Positions 45,888-55,116 of a stretch of DNA of 64,000 bases are shown here, one piece after another. How positions within the stretch are numbered: the stretch's first letter is position 1; every line of letters begins with the position of its first letter. The notes beneath the pieces were generated by a model that was not told the DNA's origin, did not search any database, and worked only from the letters and a program-made list of their open reading frames with translations. A program made the translations under genes and the position numbers. This DNA is from DATKMP01 sp963790045 (lineage in GTDB: Bacteria > Bacteroidota > Ignavibacteria > UBA10030). The stretch lies in contig CAWBMS010000007.1 of NCBI GenBank assembly GCA_963790045.1, positions 558,001 through 622,000 of the forward strand. Reading direction: 5' to 3'.

Positions 45888-45938
45888 AACCTTGTCAAAG
45901 TTGCCGAGAATGAAACCGAAGAACTTTGACAAGGTTTA
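45888..45938. terminator. Long-stem terminator-like hairpin
   Basis: Perfect 15-bp arms aaccttgtcaaagtt and aactttgacaaggtt around a 19-base loop, starting 9 bp after the stop at 45879. It also lies just beyond the end of the convergent YwbE gene (stop at 45958). Followed by tta, not a long T run. The word aactttgacaagg also occurs near 1463. Confidence 0.6.
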
Positions 45939-45957
45939 AACAGCTTTTAGTAGATTT

Positions 45958-46152
45958 TTATTCTTTCACTTCCTGCACACGTCCGATTTCGCCGGTGGTG
46001 AGGCGGACTTTGATGCCGCGTGAGTGAAACGGGCTTTTGGTAAGAATATCTTTCACAATTCCTTCTGTTAATTTTCCGGTACGTTGATCTTGTTTTAAGA
46101 CAATTGCGACTTCTTTGCCCGGTGCAATATTATTTCTTGTCTTACCATCCAT
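45958..46152 (-). CDS. ywbE: YwbE-family protein (DUF2196)
   Basis: 64 residues, the family length, matching its core NIAPGKEVAIVLKQDQRTGKLTEG and SPFHSRGIKVRLTTGEIGRV. A small beta-barrel protein of unknown function, widespread in bacteria and archaea; some proposals tie it to nucleic-acid binding. It stands alone, converging with the MBL hydrolase gene. Confidence 0.88.
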   Translation of the reverse strand: MDGKTRNNIAPGKEVAIVLKQDQRTGKLTEGIVKDILTKSPFHSRGIKVRLTTGEIGRVQEVKE

Positions 46153-46184
46153 TGTTTGTTGCGTCCAATTATAAATTCATTATA

Positions 46185-46256
46185 AGGACACACAAGAATG
46201 TGTGTCCTACCATGTAATATAGAATAACTTGGGTAGGACATTCATTCTTGAATGTC
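46185..46256. repeat. Two-arm palindromic repeat, distant copy E of the miniature element
   Basis: Hairpin aggacacac/gtgtgtcct followed by ctaccatg, then gggtaggacattcattcttgaatgtc with stem gacattc/gaatgtc. Both arms have the ggtaggacannCATTC design of copies A-D, but the ends are gone. It lies just upstream of the GT9 gene. Confidence 0.5.
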
Positions 46257-46376
46257 AGTTTCTGTTCAACTAAAAGATCGTGTTTCCTGTCCGCAATAAC
46301 AAGGCGTTTTGCTCGGTTTCTTGCTTCTGCCTGCACCTTCTTGTATATTGACGTGAGCGGAAACGCTATAAATAGA

Positions 46377-47417
46377 GTGAAAAAAAACAGTTTTCAGCAT
46401 ATACTTGTAGTTCGCACCGACCGGATCGGCGACGTTATTTTGACTCTTCCCATAGTGACAGAATTGCGTGCACAGTTTCCAGCCGCCAATGTTTCATTGT
46501 TGCTGCGGGAATACACGCGCGGTCTTGCCGACACACAACGCGGAGTTGATGCCGTGCTGATCTACGATTGCGGCGGAAAAGTAAAACCGTTTTTTGAAAT
46601 GTTGGGTGAATTGCGCCGTGCGCGTATTGATGCGGTGGTCGTTGCATATCCGAGATTCCGAATTGCGCTGCTGTTGTGGCTGGCGGGAATTTCCGTTCGC
46701 GTTGGAACTGCGTACCGTTGGTATTCTTTTTTGTTTAACGCACGTGTGTATGAGCATCGCAAAACCGTAACAAAGCATGAAGCGGAATACAATCTCTCGC
46801 TTCTTCATGCGCTTGGCTGCAATGTTTTCTCACCGCCGCATGTGGAACTTGTGCTGACGACCGAAGATGTACGTGTTGCAGAAGAAACGCAAAAAACTTT
46901 AAGCATAACAAATGCAGACCGTGTTGTGATCCTGCATCCCGGCAGCGGCGGTTCTGCGCGCAATTGGAAGCCGGAACAATTTTCTGCGCTTGCGGTGCTG
47001 CTTGCAGCAAAAGGATTGCGAGTCATAGTTACAGGAAGCGAAGCTGAACGAACGTTAGTGGAATCGATTGTAAAACATAGTAACGGTGCAGCTAGTTCGT
47101 TCATCAGCACACTGCGATTGAGGGAATTTGCGGCGTTCATTAAAACCGCAAAAATATTTATTGCAAACTCCACAGGGCCGCTCCATCTTGCAGCGGTTGT
47201 CGGAACGCCGGTCATCGGATTTTATCCGCCGTTGAAAGTGATGAGCCCCAAACGCTGGGGCCCGTTGACGGAAAAGAAAGTGATCTTTGTTCCTGATCCG
47301 GCGAAATGTTCTCGCTGCAATGGCGGCGATTGCCGCGGCAATACATGCATGGATCAAATTTTGCCGGAACAAGTTGCCGGAGCGGCGGAGAACTTGCTGG
47401 GCACACATTCATCATAA
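46377..47417 (+). CDS. GT9-family heptosyltransferase-like glycosyltransferase
   Basis: 346 residues from the GTG at 46377; upstream codons to 46248 are not typical for the family (GTG at 46353 is another option). N-terminal ILVVRTDRIGDVILTLP is the GT9 hallmark, with VVILHPGSGGSARNWKPEQF and NSTGPLHLAAVVGTPVIG in the nucleotide-binding half. A C-terminal CSRCNGGDCRGNTCM cysteine motif is seen in many members. Such enzymes add ADP-heptose or a related sugar to lipopolysaccharide core. An inner-membrane-associated cytoplasmic protein, single gene ahead of the DUF3108 gene. Confidence 0.87.
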   Translation: MKKNSFQHILVVRTDRIGDVILTLPIVTELRAQFPAANVSLLLREYTRGLADTQRGVDAVLIYDCGGKVKPFFEMLGELRRARIDAVVVAYPRFRIALLLWLAGISVRVGTAYRWYSFLFNARVYEHRKTVTKHEAEYNLSLLHALGCNVFSPPHVELVLTTEDVRVAEETQKTLSITNADRVVILHPGSGGSARNWKPEQFSALAVLLAAKGLRVIVTGSEAERTLVESIVKHSNGAASSFISTLRLREFAAFIKTAKIFIANSTGPLHLAAVVGTPVIGFYPPLKVMSPKRWGPLTEKKVIFVPDPAKCSRCNGGDCRGNTCMDQILPEQVAGAAENLLGTHSS

Positions 47418-47441
47418 CGATGAAATTTGGAGAACGAAACG

Positions 47442-48272
47442 TTGGTATTCAAAATATATTTAGCACCTAACAAACTATTGTTCATGCTTTTTTCTCTTTG
47501 TATGTTTCATGGAATGACCGTGCGAGCACAGAACTCCGCCCCCTCTTCGATAACAGAATTACGCACCGTCGAACAACAGGCATTCGGTGTCGGCGAACAT
47601 TTAAAGTTTGATGTGGGATTTAGTTTTATCAAAGCAGGAGAGGCGGAGTTTTCGATTCCAACAATGAAAACCGTGAATGGACGCGAATGTTTTCAAATTC
47701 TTGCCACAGTTGTATCCACGCCGACATTTTCTTTCTTCTATAAAGTCGATGATTATTATGAAACGTTAGTCGATACAAAAGGAATTTTTCCATGGCATTT
47801 TACGCAGCGTGTGCGGGAAGGAAAATATAGTTTTGATTTTGCAGCGGAGTTCGATCAAACAAATAATGTAGCGATTACGGCAAAAGGTCGTTTTCGTACA
47901 TCACCCTATGTCTATGATGTCGTCTCTGCATTGTTCTATGTGCGCACTATGGATTTTTCCAAATGCAAGCCAGGTGAAAAACAATATCTCTCGAATTTTT
48001 ATAACGATTCCACGTATCAACTTGCGGTAAAGTTTCTCGGATACCAGCAGGTGGAAGTAAAAGCAGGAACGTTTAATTGCATTTGTGTGGAACCGTTGGT
48101 GCAGGAAGGCGGATTGTTTAAGAGCAACGGAAAAATTATTATCTGGATGACGAATGATGAACGAAAAATTCCGGTGAAGGTAAGTACGAAAGTGATTGTC
48201 GGTTCCATCGATGCAGAACTGCGGGAGTATTCGGGTATCAACGGAACGATTAAAGCAAAAGTAGAAGATTGA
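47442..48272 (+). CDS. DUF3108 domain-containing exported protein
   Basis: 276 residues from a TTG at 47442 with GGAG eight bases upstream; the frame reaches 47427. A signal-like hydrophobic stretch ends at about MTVRAQ. The body is beta-rich and matches DUF3108 (GEHLKFDVGFSFIKAGEAEF, a periplasmic pattern, with WHFTQRVREGKYSF and IIWMTNDERKIPVKV). The family is of unknown function and often lies near outer-membrane or LPS genes; here a GT9 gene precedes it by a few bases. Confidence 0.83.
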   Translation: MVFKIYLAPNKLLFMLFSLCMFHGMTVRAQNSAPSSITELRTVEQQAFGVGEHLKFDVGFSFIKAGEAEFSIPTMKTVNGRECFQILATVVSTPTFSFFYKVDDYYETLVDTKGIFPWHFTQRVREGKYSFDFAAEFDQTNNVAITAKGRFRTSPYVYDVVSALFYVRTMDFSKCKPGEKQYLSNFYNDSTYQLAVKFLGYQQVEVKAGTFNCICVEPLVQEGGLFKSNGKIIIWMTNDERKIPVKVSTKVIVGSIDAELREYSGINGTIKAKVED

Positions 48273-48281
48273 TGTACACGG

Positions 48282-49241
48282 ATGACTGAACCACAAGAAC
48301 ATATTCCTGAAACGCCCGAAACCGGTTCACAAAATGAAACGAGTGTTGAACAGCGTTCTTTTGTGGAACGCCACAATATCCATCCGTTGCTGTTTGCAAT
48401 TGCAGCGTTAGTTATTATTTTTGTGTTGTATCAAGTTGGCGGAGGATTGATCGTCTTCTTGGCTGCCGGTACGGGATCAGTGACACGGGACAATGTGCAG
48501 CTTGTGCGTTTGTTGACGATGATCGGACAGTTATTATTTCTTTTTGTCCCGACATTATTGTTTGCACGATTGTTCAGCAAAAGGAAGCGCGAAATATTTT
48601 CTTTCCGTGTGCCCGGCATGCAAGAATCGTTGCTTGCATTGGTTGCCCTGTTCTCGTTACAGCGCGTGTGTGAAGCGTATCTGTTCTTTCAAGATATGAT
48701 TCCGGTACCGAAACTCATGCGGGAATTTTTTGATCCCATCAAAAAAATGATGGAGAGCTTAACGGCGGTGCTGGTGCATTCGGATACATTGCCGGAATTG
48801 TTTTTTGTGCTCTTCGTTGTAGCGATCATTCCCGCCATTGCGGAAGAATTGCTGTTCCGCGGACTCATTCAAAGCACCTTCAACAGAATAATGCCGCCGA
48901 TGGCGGCAGCGATGCTGGCAGGAATAATTTTCGGCTTGTATCATGTGAATCCGTTTGAAGTTGTGCCGTTGGTGGGATTGGGAATATTTTTTGGAATTCT
49001 GCGCTACCGTTCGCAATCGCTTGTCGTGCCGATGGCGGCGCATTTCTTTAATAATGTCCTTGCCGTGCTGGCGGGATATTTTGGAATGGAGAGCGATAGC
49101 ATGCTGGAAGCTGCGCAGTTCACACCGGCAGTTTCTACGGTACTGTTTGAATTAATGATTTTTGGCGTGCTCTTTGTGTGGTCGTTCATGAGATACCTGC
49201 GCATGACACGCAGAGTTTGTTTGGAGAATGGTGTGGTATGA
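48282..49241 (+). CDS. CPBP-family intramembrane metalloprotease
   Basis: 319 residues with about eight membrane segments and a soluble N-terminal tail. Full CPBP motif set: AEELLFRGLIQ (the EExxxR pair intact), FGLYHVNPFEVVP (motif-2 His), and HFFNNVLAV. Compared with the homologue at 12462, this one keeps both glutamates and is the better candidate for an active protease. It starts 9 bp after the DUF3108 gene and its stop overlaps the next start by ATGA, so the three genes are one operon. Confidence 0.9.
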   Translation: MTEPQEHIPETPETGSQNETSVEQRSFVERHNIHPLLFAIAALVIIFVLYQVGGGLIVFLAAGTGSVTRDNVQLVRLLTMIGQLLFLFVPTLLFARLFSKRKREIFSFRVPGMQESLLALVALFSLQRVCEAYLFFQDMIPVPKLMREFFDPIKKMMESLTAVLVHSDTLPELFFVLFVVAIIPAIAEELLFRGLIQSTFNRIMPPMAAAMLAGIIFGLYHVNPFEVVPLVGLGIFFGILRYRSQSLVVPMAAHFFNNVLAVLAGYFGMESDSMLEAAQFTPAVSTVLFELMIFGVLFVWSFMRYLRMTRRVCLENGVV

Positions 49242-49681
49242 ATACGACATGCAGCCATTGCGGTGAACCACTGAATGCAACGTTGCCGTTTTGTAAACAC
49301 TGCGGCATGATTCATGCCAACAATACGGAATATGAATGTGAAACGCATGCGGATCGTTCTGCTATCGGCATGTGCATGGTATGTTATAAACCGCTCTGCG
49401 AAGTTTGTAAAACCATCAAGGGAATGAAATTATTTTGCGGCAATCAAGCGCATCATGAGATTCTAAATGATTGGAGCATCGTCCATCATTCTGAATCAGA
49501 GTTTGAAGCCGATGCGATTCGGCAAAACTTGAAAGCCGCCGAGATTGAAAGCAAGTCATTCTCGCTGCACGATCATGTTACAGCGCATTTTATTCCGGCA
49601 AATCTCGTAACAGTTTGGGTGCGGAAGACCGAAGTACAAAAAGCAACGACAGTTTTAACGGGTCTCCATCTTTTAACATAA
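49238..49681 (+). CDS. Zinc-ribbon / B-box-like protein with DUF2007 C-terminus
   Basis: 147 residues; the ATG at 49238 overlaps the CPBP stop (ATGA) and has GGAG upstream. N-terminal zinc ribbon (CSHCGEPLN ... FCKHCG), then a second Cys/His-rich segment (CETHADRSAIGMCMVCYKPL, LCEVC), and a C-terminal DUF2007-type domain (EFEADAIRQNLKAAEIES, LVTVWVRKTEVQKATTVL). Such proteins are thought to be regulatory adapters; function unknown. Coupling to the protease gene suggests that the two act together. Confidence 0.78.
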   Translation: MNTTCSHCGEPLNATLPFCKHCGMIHANNTEYECETHADRSAIGMCMVCYKPLCEVCKTIKGMKLFCGNQAHHEILNDWSIVHHSESEFEADAIRQNLKAAEIESKSFSLHDHVTAHFIPANLVTVWVRKTEVQKATTVLTGLHLLT

Positions 49682-49737
49682 ATCAATCAGACACAATTTG
49701 TTTTTTTATACGCTAATTTTAAACGGTGATTATTCCT

Positions 49738-50685
49738 ATGCATCAATTTAGTAATTTAACATTTCGTATTTTAGTCGCAGTGATCGCAATGCCGTTCATC
49801 GTCTGGTTGACGATGCTGGGCGGTTATTTCTTTTTCGGATTGGTGGCGCTCATCTCGGCAGTTGCGTTGTATGAATTTTACGGCATGGCAGAAGCGAAAG
49901 GCGCTGCCCCGCTGAAAACGTTCGGCATTATTGCCGGGTTTTGCGTGAATGCCGTCTTTATTTATGAACGCACACAGGTGGAAGTGTACCAATTCTTTTT
50001 GGATCACGGCATGCGGCTATCGATGTTCTCGCAGCATCAATTGTTCTCTGTGGTGCTGTTGGTGTTCGTGCTGCTCGTGCTGCTCATCGAATTGTTTCGC
50101 ACCCAAGGTTCGCCCACCATGAATATTGCGACCACGGTTCTCGGAGTGTTGGTGATTTCGTTTTGCTTGGGAACTCTTATTTTTCTGCGAGAATTGTTTC
50201 CGTATGGATTTCCGGTTTATAAATTCTTTACCGTGGGCTTTGCCGATGATGGGCAGCTTGCACAGATCAATCGCTGGGGCGGGTTCACCGTGATTTCGAT
50301 CCTTGCATCGATATGGCTTTGCGATACGGCAGCGTACTTTGGCGGCAAAACTTTCGGCAAACACTTGTTGTTTGAACGCGTCAGCCCGAAAAAAACTTGG
50401 GAAGGATCTGTGTGCGGATTTATTTTTGCGATTGTCACGATGGTTGCCGCAAAATATTTGTTGCTTGGCTATCTTGCACTGCATCAGGCAATCATTCTCG
50501 GAATTTTTGTCGGCGTCTTCGGGCAAATCGGCGATCTGATTGAGTCGCGATTCAAGCGCGATGCCAGTGTAAAAGATTCGTCGTCGCTCATTCCAGGCCA
50601 CGGCGGCGTATATGACCGCTTTGACAGTTTAATTTATGTCGCGCCGATTGTATATTTGTATATCGATTTTGTTGTGCTCTCGTAG
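49738..50685 (+). CDS. cdsA: Phosphatidate cytidylyltransferase
   Basis: 315 residues with about eight membrane segments. The family signature is present near the end: ESRFKRDASVKDSSSLIPGH then GGVYDRFDS. The preceding block SPKKTWEGSVCGF and GQIGDL match as well. It makes CDP-diacylglycerol from phosphatidate and CTP, the branch point of phospholipid synthesis. A GTG four codons upstream (49726) is an alternative start. It precedes rimO by 15 bp. Confidence 0.94.
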   Translation: MHQFSNLTFRILVAVIAMPFIVWLTMLGGYFFFGLVALISAVALYEFYGMAEAKGAAPLKTFGIIAGFCVNAVFIYERTQVEVYQFFLDHGMRLSMFSQHQLFSVVLLVFVLLVLLIELFRTQGSPTMNIATTVLGVLVISFCLGTLIFLRELFPYGFPVYKFFTVGFADDGQLAQINRWGGFTVISILASIWLCDTAAYFGGKTFGKHLLFERVSPKKTWEGSVCGFIFAIVTMVAAKYLLLGYLALHQAIILGIFVGVFGQIGDLIESRFKRDASVKDSSSLIPGHGGVYDRFDSLIYVAPIVYLYIDFVVLS

Positions 50686-50700
50686 CACGTAGGATATTGT

Positions 50701-51993
50701 GTGGCAGGAAAATCAAAAATTCATATCGTAACGCTCGGCTGTCCGAAGAATCAAGTTGATTCGGAAGTGCTGCACGCGCAGCTTCAATTACAATCCGGCA
50801 ATGTGGAAGTGGTGAGTGATGCCGATCATGCCGATACGATTATCATCAACACATGCGGATTTATTCAAGATGCAAAACAGGAATCAATCGATGCGATCGT
50901 CGAAGCGATTGAAATGAAAGAGCATGGCGAAGTTAAAAAAATTATCGTGATGGGATGCATGGCAGAACGATTTAAAAAAGAATTAGCGAAAGAACTTCCC
51001 GAAGTCGATTCCTTTTTCGGCACACGGCAATTACCGGAGATTCTTACCGAACTCGGCGTCGATTACAAGCGCGAATTGCTTGGCGAACGAATTTTATCAA
51101 CTCCATCGCATACCGCTTATCTTAAAATTTCAGAAGGATGCGACAACCCATGTTCTTTCTGCGCCATTCCGCTGATGCGCGGCGGGCATCGCTCAACGCC
51201 CATCGAAGAACTTGTGCACGAATCGCGCTTGCTTGCTGCAAAAGGAGTGAAAGAACTTGTCGTCATTGGACAGGATTCAACGTATTATGGACTCGATCTG
51301 TACGGCGAACGTCGTTTAGCGTCATTGCTGGGCGAACTGCAAACGGTCGATGGCATTGAATGGATTCGATTGATGTACGCGTATCCCGCAAAATTTCCGC
51401 TCGATGTGCTGCAAGCGTTTCAACAATATTCAAAACTTTGCCGGTACATCGATATGCCGATTCAACATATTGCCGACAACGTATTGAAGTCAATGCGTCG
51501 CGGCATGACGCAGCGCGCCACGAAAGAATTATTGTGGACGATCAAAAAAGAAATTCCCAACATTGCACTGCGCACCACACTCATTGTCGGATATCCGACA
51601 GAAACACAAAATGATTTTAAACAGTTGTGCGAGTTTGTTGAAGAGATGAAATTCCACCGGCTTGGCGTCTTCACATATTCACAGGAAGAAGGCACGGGTG
51701 CGTACGAACTCGGCGATCTGGTTCCTGAAGCAGTGAAACAAGAACGAAAGGAAGCGTTGATGGAAATTCAGAAACAAATTTCCATCGAACGAAACGAATC
51801 ACTCATCGGACAGAAATTAAAAGTACTTGTCGATGCGTACGACGGCGAAATTTATGGTGGACGCACAGAATGGGATGCGCCAGAAGTCGATCAAGAAGTG
51901 TTGATTCGCAGTGAGCGTGCACTTCTTCCCGGACAATTTGTTTCGGTAACGGTAACGGATGCAACGGAATACGATCTTATTGCGGATGTATAA
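50701..51993 (+). CDS. rimO: Ribosomal protein S12 methylthiotransferase
   Basis: 430 residues starting at a GTG. N-terminal iron-sulfur domain (TLGCPKNQVDSEV, NTCGFIQDAKQES, MGCMAERF), radical SAM motif SEGCDNPCSFCAIP, then RIMGGHRS-type segments (MRGGHRSTPIEEL), and a C-terminal TRAM domain (KVLVDAYDGEIYGGRTEWDA). It adds a methylthio group to Asp88 of ribosomal protein S12. Both clusters carry the three Cys each. Close spacing to cdsA suggests one transcript. Confidence 0.95.
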   Translation: MAGKSKIHIVTLGCPKNQVDSEVLHAQLQLQSGNVEVVSDADHADTIIINTCGFIQDAKQESIDAIVEAIEMKEHGEVKKIIVMGCMAERFKKELAKELPEVDSFFGTRQLPEILTELGVDYKRELLGERILSTPSHTAYLKISEGCDNPCSFCAIPLMRGGHRSTPIEELVHESRLLAAKGVKELVVIGQDSTYYGLDLYGERRLASLLGELQTVDGIEWIRLMYAYPAKFPLDVLQAFQQYSKLCRYIDMPIQHIADNVLKSMRRGMTQRATKELLWTIKKEIPNIALRTTLIVGYPTETQNDFKQLCEFVEEMKFHRLGVFTYSQEEGTGAYELGDLVPEAVKQERKEALMEIQKQISIERNESLIGQKLKVLVDAYDGEIYGGRTEWDAPEVDQEVLIRSERALLPGQFVSVTVTDATEYDLIADV

Positions 51994-52017
51994 ATCGGAA
52001 CGAGAGAGGAGGAATAT

Positions 52018-53317
52018 ATGAAACATCGTATTCTTTGTTCACTATTCTTCTTGATGGCGGTGCGATGGATGATGATCCCGATGGTTTTTGCACAACCGGA
52101 ACCGAGTACAGAGAATTCTACCAACATCAACTGTGAAGCACTTGTTTTCGAGTCGAATCATTTGGATCATGCACGCCTCGGAATTTATCTGCAAGTTCCC
52201 TACAATGAAATTAGTTTTGTGAACGAAGATCGTGAATATATCGGGCGATATGAAATTTTTGCTTCGCTTCAAGATTCAACACAGCAACAAGTATGGCAGC
52301 AGGATCAATCAGTGGAACTGCACGCAAAAGATTTTTCGCAGACAATTTCTTCACGGCTTTCAAGTGCCAAACAATTTTCTGTGCTGTTAGATAGCGGGCA
52401 ATATTCGCTGCAAGTACAGATCATCGATCAGGAATCAAAAAAATCGACGGCCTTCAAACGTTCTGTTATTGTCAATTCATTCCTCCATCGGCCGTTGGTG
52501 CTCAGCGATATATTGTTGGTGGATCGCGTCAGTAAAGAAGGAGCGCACACGAACATCATTCCCAATCTAACGGGAGTTGTCAGTCGAATCGGAGAGCGTG
52601 CCTATCTATATTTTGAAATCTATTCACGTGCAAAACTCGATTCCGTTACACTGTCCCTATATGCGTTGAATGAGAAACGCGATACGGTGCTGCGGCAGGA
52701 AAAAACGATGATGTTAAACGGGATGTTTACACAATCGATTTGGGAATTGCAAGATTCGCTGCTGCCTGTGTCGCAAACGACATTGGTCATTAACGCACAA
52801 TCCTTTCAACGTGATAGCACAGGCAACCCGTTGCACGCGAAGGCATTACGAAATATTTTAGTGCATCTGAAAAATTTACCGCCATCGATCAACGATCTTG
52901 ATAAAGCAATCGAGCAGCTTCAATATATCGCCAAAGGAAGCGAAATCGATTCAATCCGGGATGCATCGACTGTTGCGGAAAAGGAAAACCGGTTTTTAGA
53001 ATTTTGGCAGAAACATAATCCTAATCCCGCTACCCAAACCAACAGCTTGATGGAAGAATATTATGCACGCGTCGCGTATGCCAACAAACATTTTTCACAT
53101 TTGGGGGATGGTTGGAAAACGGATATGGGAATGGTCTTTGTTTTGTCACGGTGCACCGGAAAACATCGAACGGCATCCGTTTGACGCCAACGATAAGCCG
53201 TACGAGATATGGTACTATTACAATCTTGGCAGACAATTTATTTTTGTGGATCACTCCGGCTTTGGTGATTACCGTTTAACATATCCGACGACCGATTTGT
53301 GGGGAAGAATCTATTGA
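52018..53317 (+). CDS. GWxTD domain-containing exported protein (frameshifted)
   Basis: About 432 residues. Signal peptide (VRWMMIPMVFAQ region), a beta-rich middle (YSLQVQIIDQESKKSTAF), and a C-terminal domain with GDGWKTDMGMVFV, the GWxTD family mark. The frame shifts near 53145: four T instead of three in gtctttgttttgtcac. The corrected reading is VFVCHGAPENIERHPF and ends in TDLWGRIY at 53317. Members occur in Bacteroidota and relatives, often next to envelope genes; their role is unknown. An Omp85-type barrel gene overlaps its end. Confidence 0.83.
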
Positions 53318-53343
53318 ATCCGCATGTGCTGTGGATGGGTTCT

Positions 53344-55116
53344 ATGCGTGATGGAAAAAATCATTTTAGAAACACATTTATGTCCATCATAATGATGATG
53401 TCTTCCTCATTACTTCTTGGGCAACCGCAACCGGTAGTCCGTGGCGTGCAGGTTGTCGGCAATCATCATTTTTCTGCTTCACAGGTTATGAGTATGTTGC
53501 AGATAAAACAAAATGTTCGTTACAATGAAACGATGTTGACAAAAGATATTCAAGCAATAGAAGGATTGTACCGCAGCGACGGCTACTTGCAGGCGCGAAC
53601 GGATTCCGTTCAAATCGAACGTGATTCGGTTGCCAACAATATCTCGTTGATGTTTTTTATTTCTGAAGGCAAGCCATCCATTGTGCGTGCGATAGAGTTT
53701 TCAGGCAACAAAATATTCGCCAATGCCGCATTGCGTGAATGGATGAACGTGCGGGAAGGAAGCGTTTTTTCTTCATCCGTCATTGAAAAAGATATTCAAT
53801 CGATTCTTCAACAGTATGAGAAAGCAGGATATCCACTGGCGAGCGTACGCGTAGAAAATATTGTCCGCATCGATACGCTCGATGAAATTTCTCTTCGCAT
53901 TCTATTATCGATTAATGAAGGGCGGACGATTACCATTTCCGGTTTGCGTGTCGAAGGAAATACATCTACGAAAACCGACGTGATCACTCGCGAAGCGCGC
54001 TTGTATCCTCATGAACTATACGACGGCAATTTACCGGAGCGCATTAAAAGCCGATTGACGCGATTGCAATTGTTCAGTAGTGTCTCCACTCCGGAAATAT
54101 ATTTTGATGAACGCGACAGTGCCGGCCTCTCGGTGAAAGTGGCGGAAGGAAATTACAACAGTTTCGACGGCGTGCTGGGGTATGTGCCGGCAAACGGAAC
54201 GAACACGAAAGGATATGTAACCGGTTTGGTGAATGTATCGTTCAGAAATTTATTCGGCACGGGAAGAAAACTAAGCGCGCGATGGTTTCAGGAAAACAGC
54301 AACACGCAGGAAGTGGAATTTAATTATCTCGAGCCGTGGATTGCTTCGCTGCCGCTGAACGGGCAGTTCGGATTTTTTCAGCGCAAGCAGGATTCCACGT
54401 ACATCAAAATGCAATATGATTTGACTGCTGAATGGATGTTGCTGGAAGAATTTTCCATCAGCGGATCGTTCTCGCAAACGGATGTGACGCCAACGGAGGG
54501 ATATGGCTGGTCGGTGCTTGCTGCGAGTACCACAACAAGCGGCGGCATTGCGATTCAATATGATTCGCGCGACAATATTGCCGCGCCGACACAAGGCGTG
54601 TACTACACCACACAGTATCAAACCGGCAGAAAATCCATCAAACATATGGCGGCAGGCGGCGACAGCATCGTGACGGCAACGCGGCGCGTGATGCTTGATC
54701 TAAAATATTATCATACATTGTGGTACCGTAACATTCTTGCGGCGGAATTGCACGTGCGCGATTTCAGTGCAAGTGACATCGATCAAAGCGATTTGTTTCT
54801 TCTTGGCGGTGCCACGACGCTGCGCGGGTACCGCGAAGGACAATTTCTCGGTTCGCGAATTGTCTGGTCGAATCTTGAATACCGCATTCTCATGGCGTCG
54901 CAATCGTATGTCTTTGGCTTTATCGATGCCGGTTATATTGTGCAGCCAGCCATTGCATCGATCGGTCTCGTAGCATCCGAGCAAACGAAAATTGGATACG
55001 GCATCGGTGTGCAGTTAGATTCCGGTATCGGATTGATCGGCGTCAGCATTGCGCTTGGCGAAGGCGATACGTTTAGTACAGCAAAACTTCATATCAGGTT
55101 AATTAATGCATTTTAA
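53344..55116 (+). CDS. Omp85/BamA-family outer-membrane protein with POTRA repeats
   Basis: 590 residues from the ATG at 53344; in-frame starts at 53299 and 53335 exist, and the chosen one gives a normal signal peptide (FMSIIMMMSSSLLLGQ). Three POTRA-like repeats follow (VRGVQVVGNHHFSASQV, VRAIEFSGNKIFANAAL, ISGLRVEGNTSTKTDVI), then the barrel with the Omp85 motif LGGATTLRGYREGQFLGSR and a closing IRLINAF. It inserts or exports outer-membrane or surface proteins; it is shorter than true BamA, so it may be a TamA-like or accessory form. Its last bases overlap the UbiA start. Confidence 0.87.
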   Translation: MRDGKNHFRNTFMSIIMMMSSSLLLGQPQPVVRGVQVVGNHHFSASQVMSMLQIKQNVRYNETMLTKDIQAIEGLYRSDGYLQARTDSVQIERDSVANNISLMFFISEGKPSIVRAIEFSGNKIFANAALREWMNVREGSVFSSSVIEKDIQSILQQYEKAGYPLASVRVENIVRIDTLDEISLRILLSINEGRTITISGLRVEGNTSTKTDVITREARLYPHELYDGNLPERIKSRLTRLQLFSSVSTPEIYFDERDSAGLSVKVAEGNYNSFDGVLGYVPANGTNTKGYVTGLVNVSFRNLFGTGRKLSARWFQENSNTQEVEFNYLEPWIASLPLNGQFGFFQRKQDSTYIKMQYDLTAEWMLLEEFSISGSFSQTDVTPTEGYGWSVLAASTTTSGGIAIQYDSRDNIAAPTQGVYYTTQYQTGRKSIKHMAAGGDSIVTATRRVMLDLKYYHTLWYRNILAAELHVRDFSASDIDQSDLFLLGGATTLRGYREGQFLGSRIVWSNLEYRILMASQSYVFGFIDAGYIVQPAIASIGLVASEQTKIGYGIGVQLDSGIGLIGVSIALGEGDTFSTAKLHIRLINAF

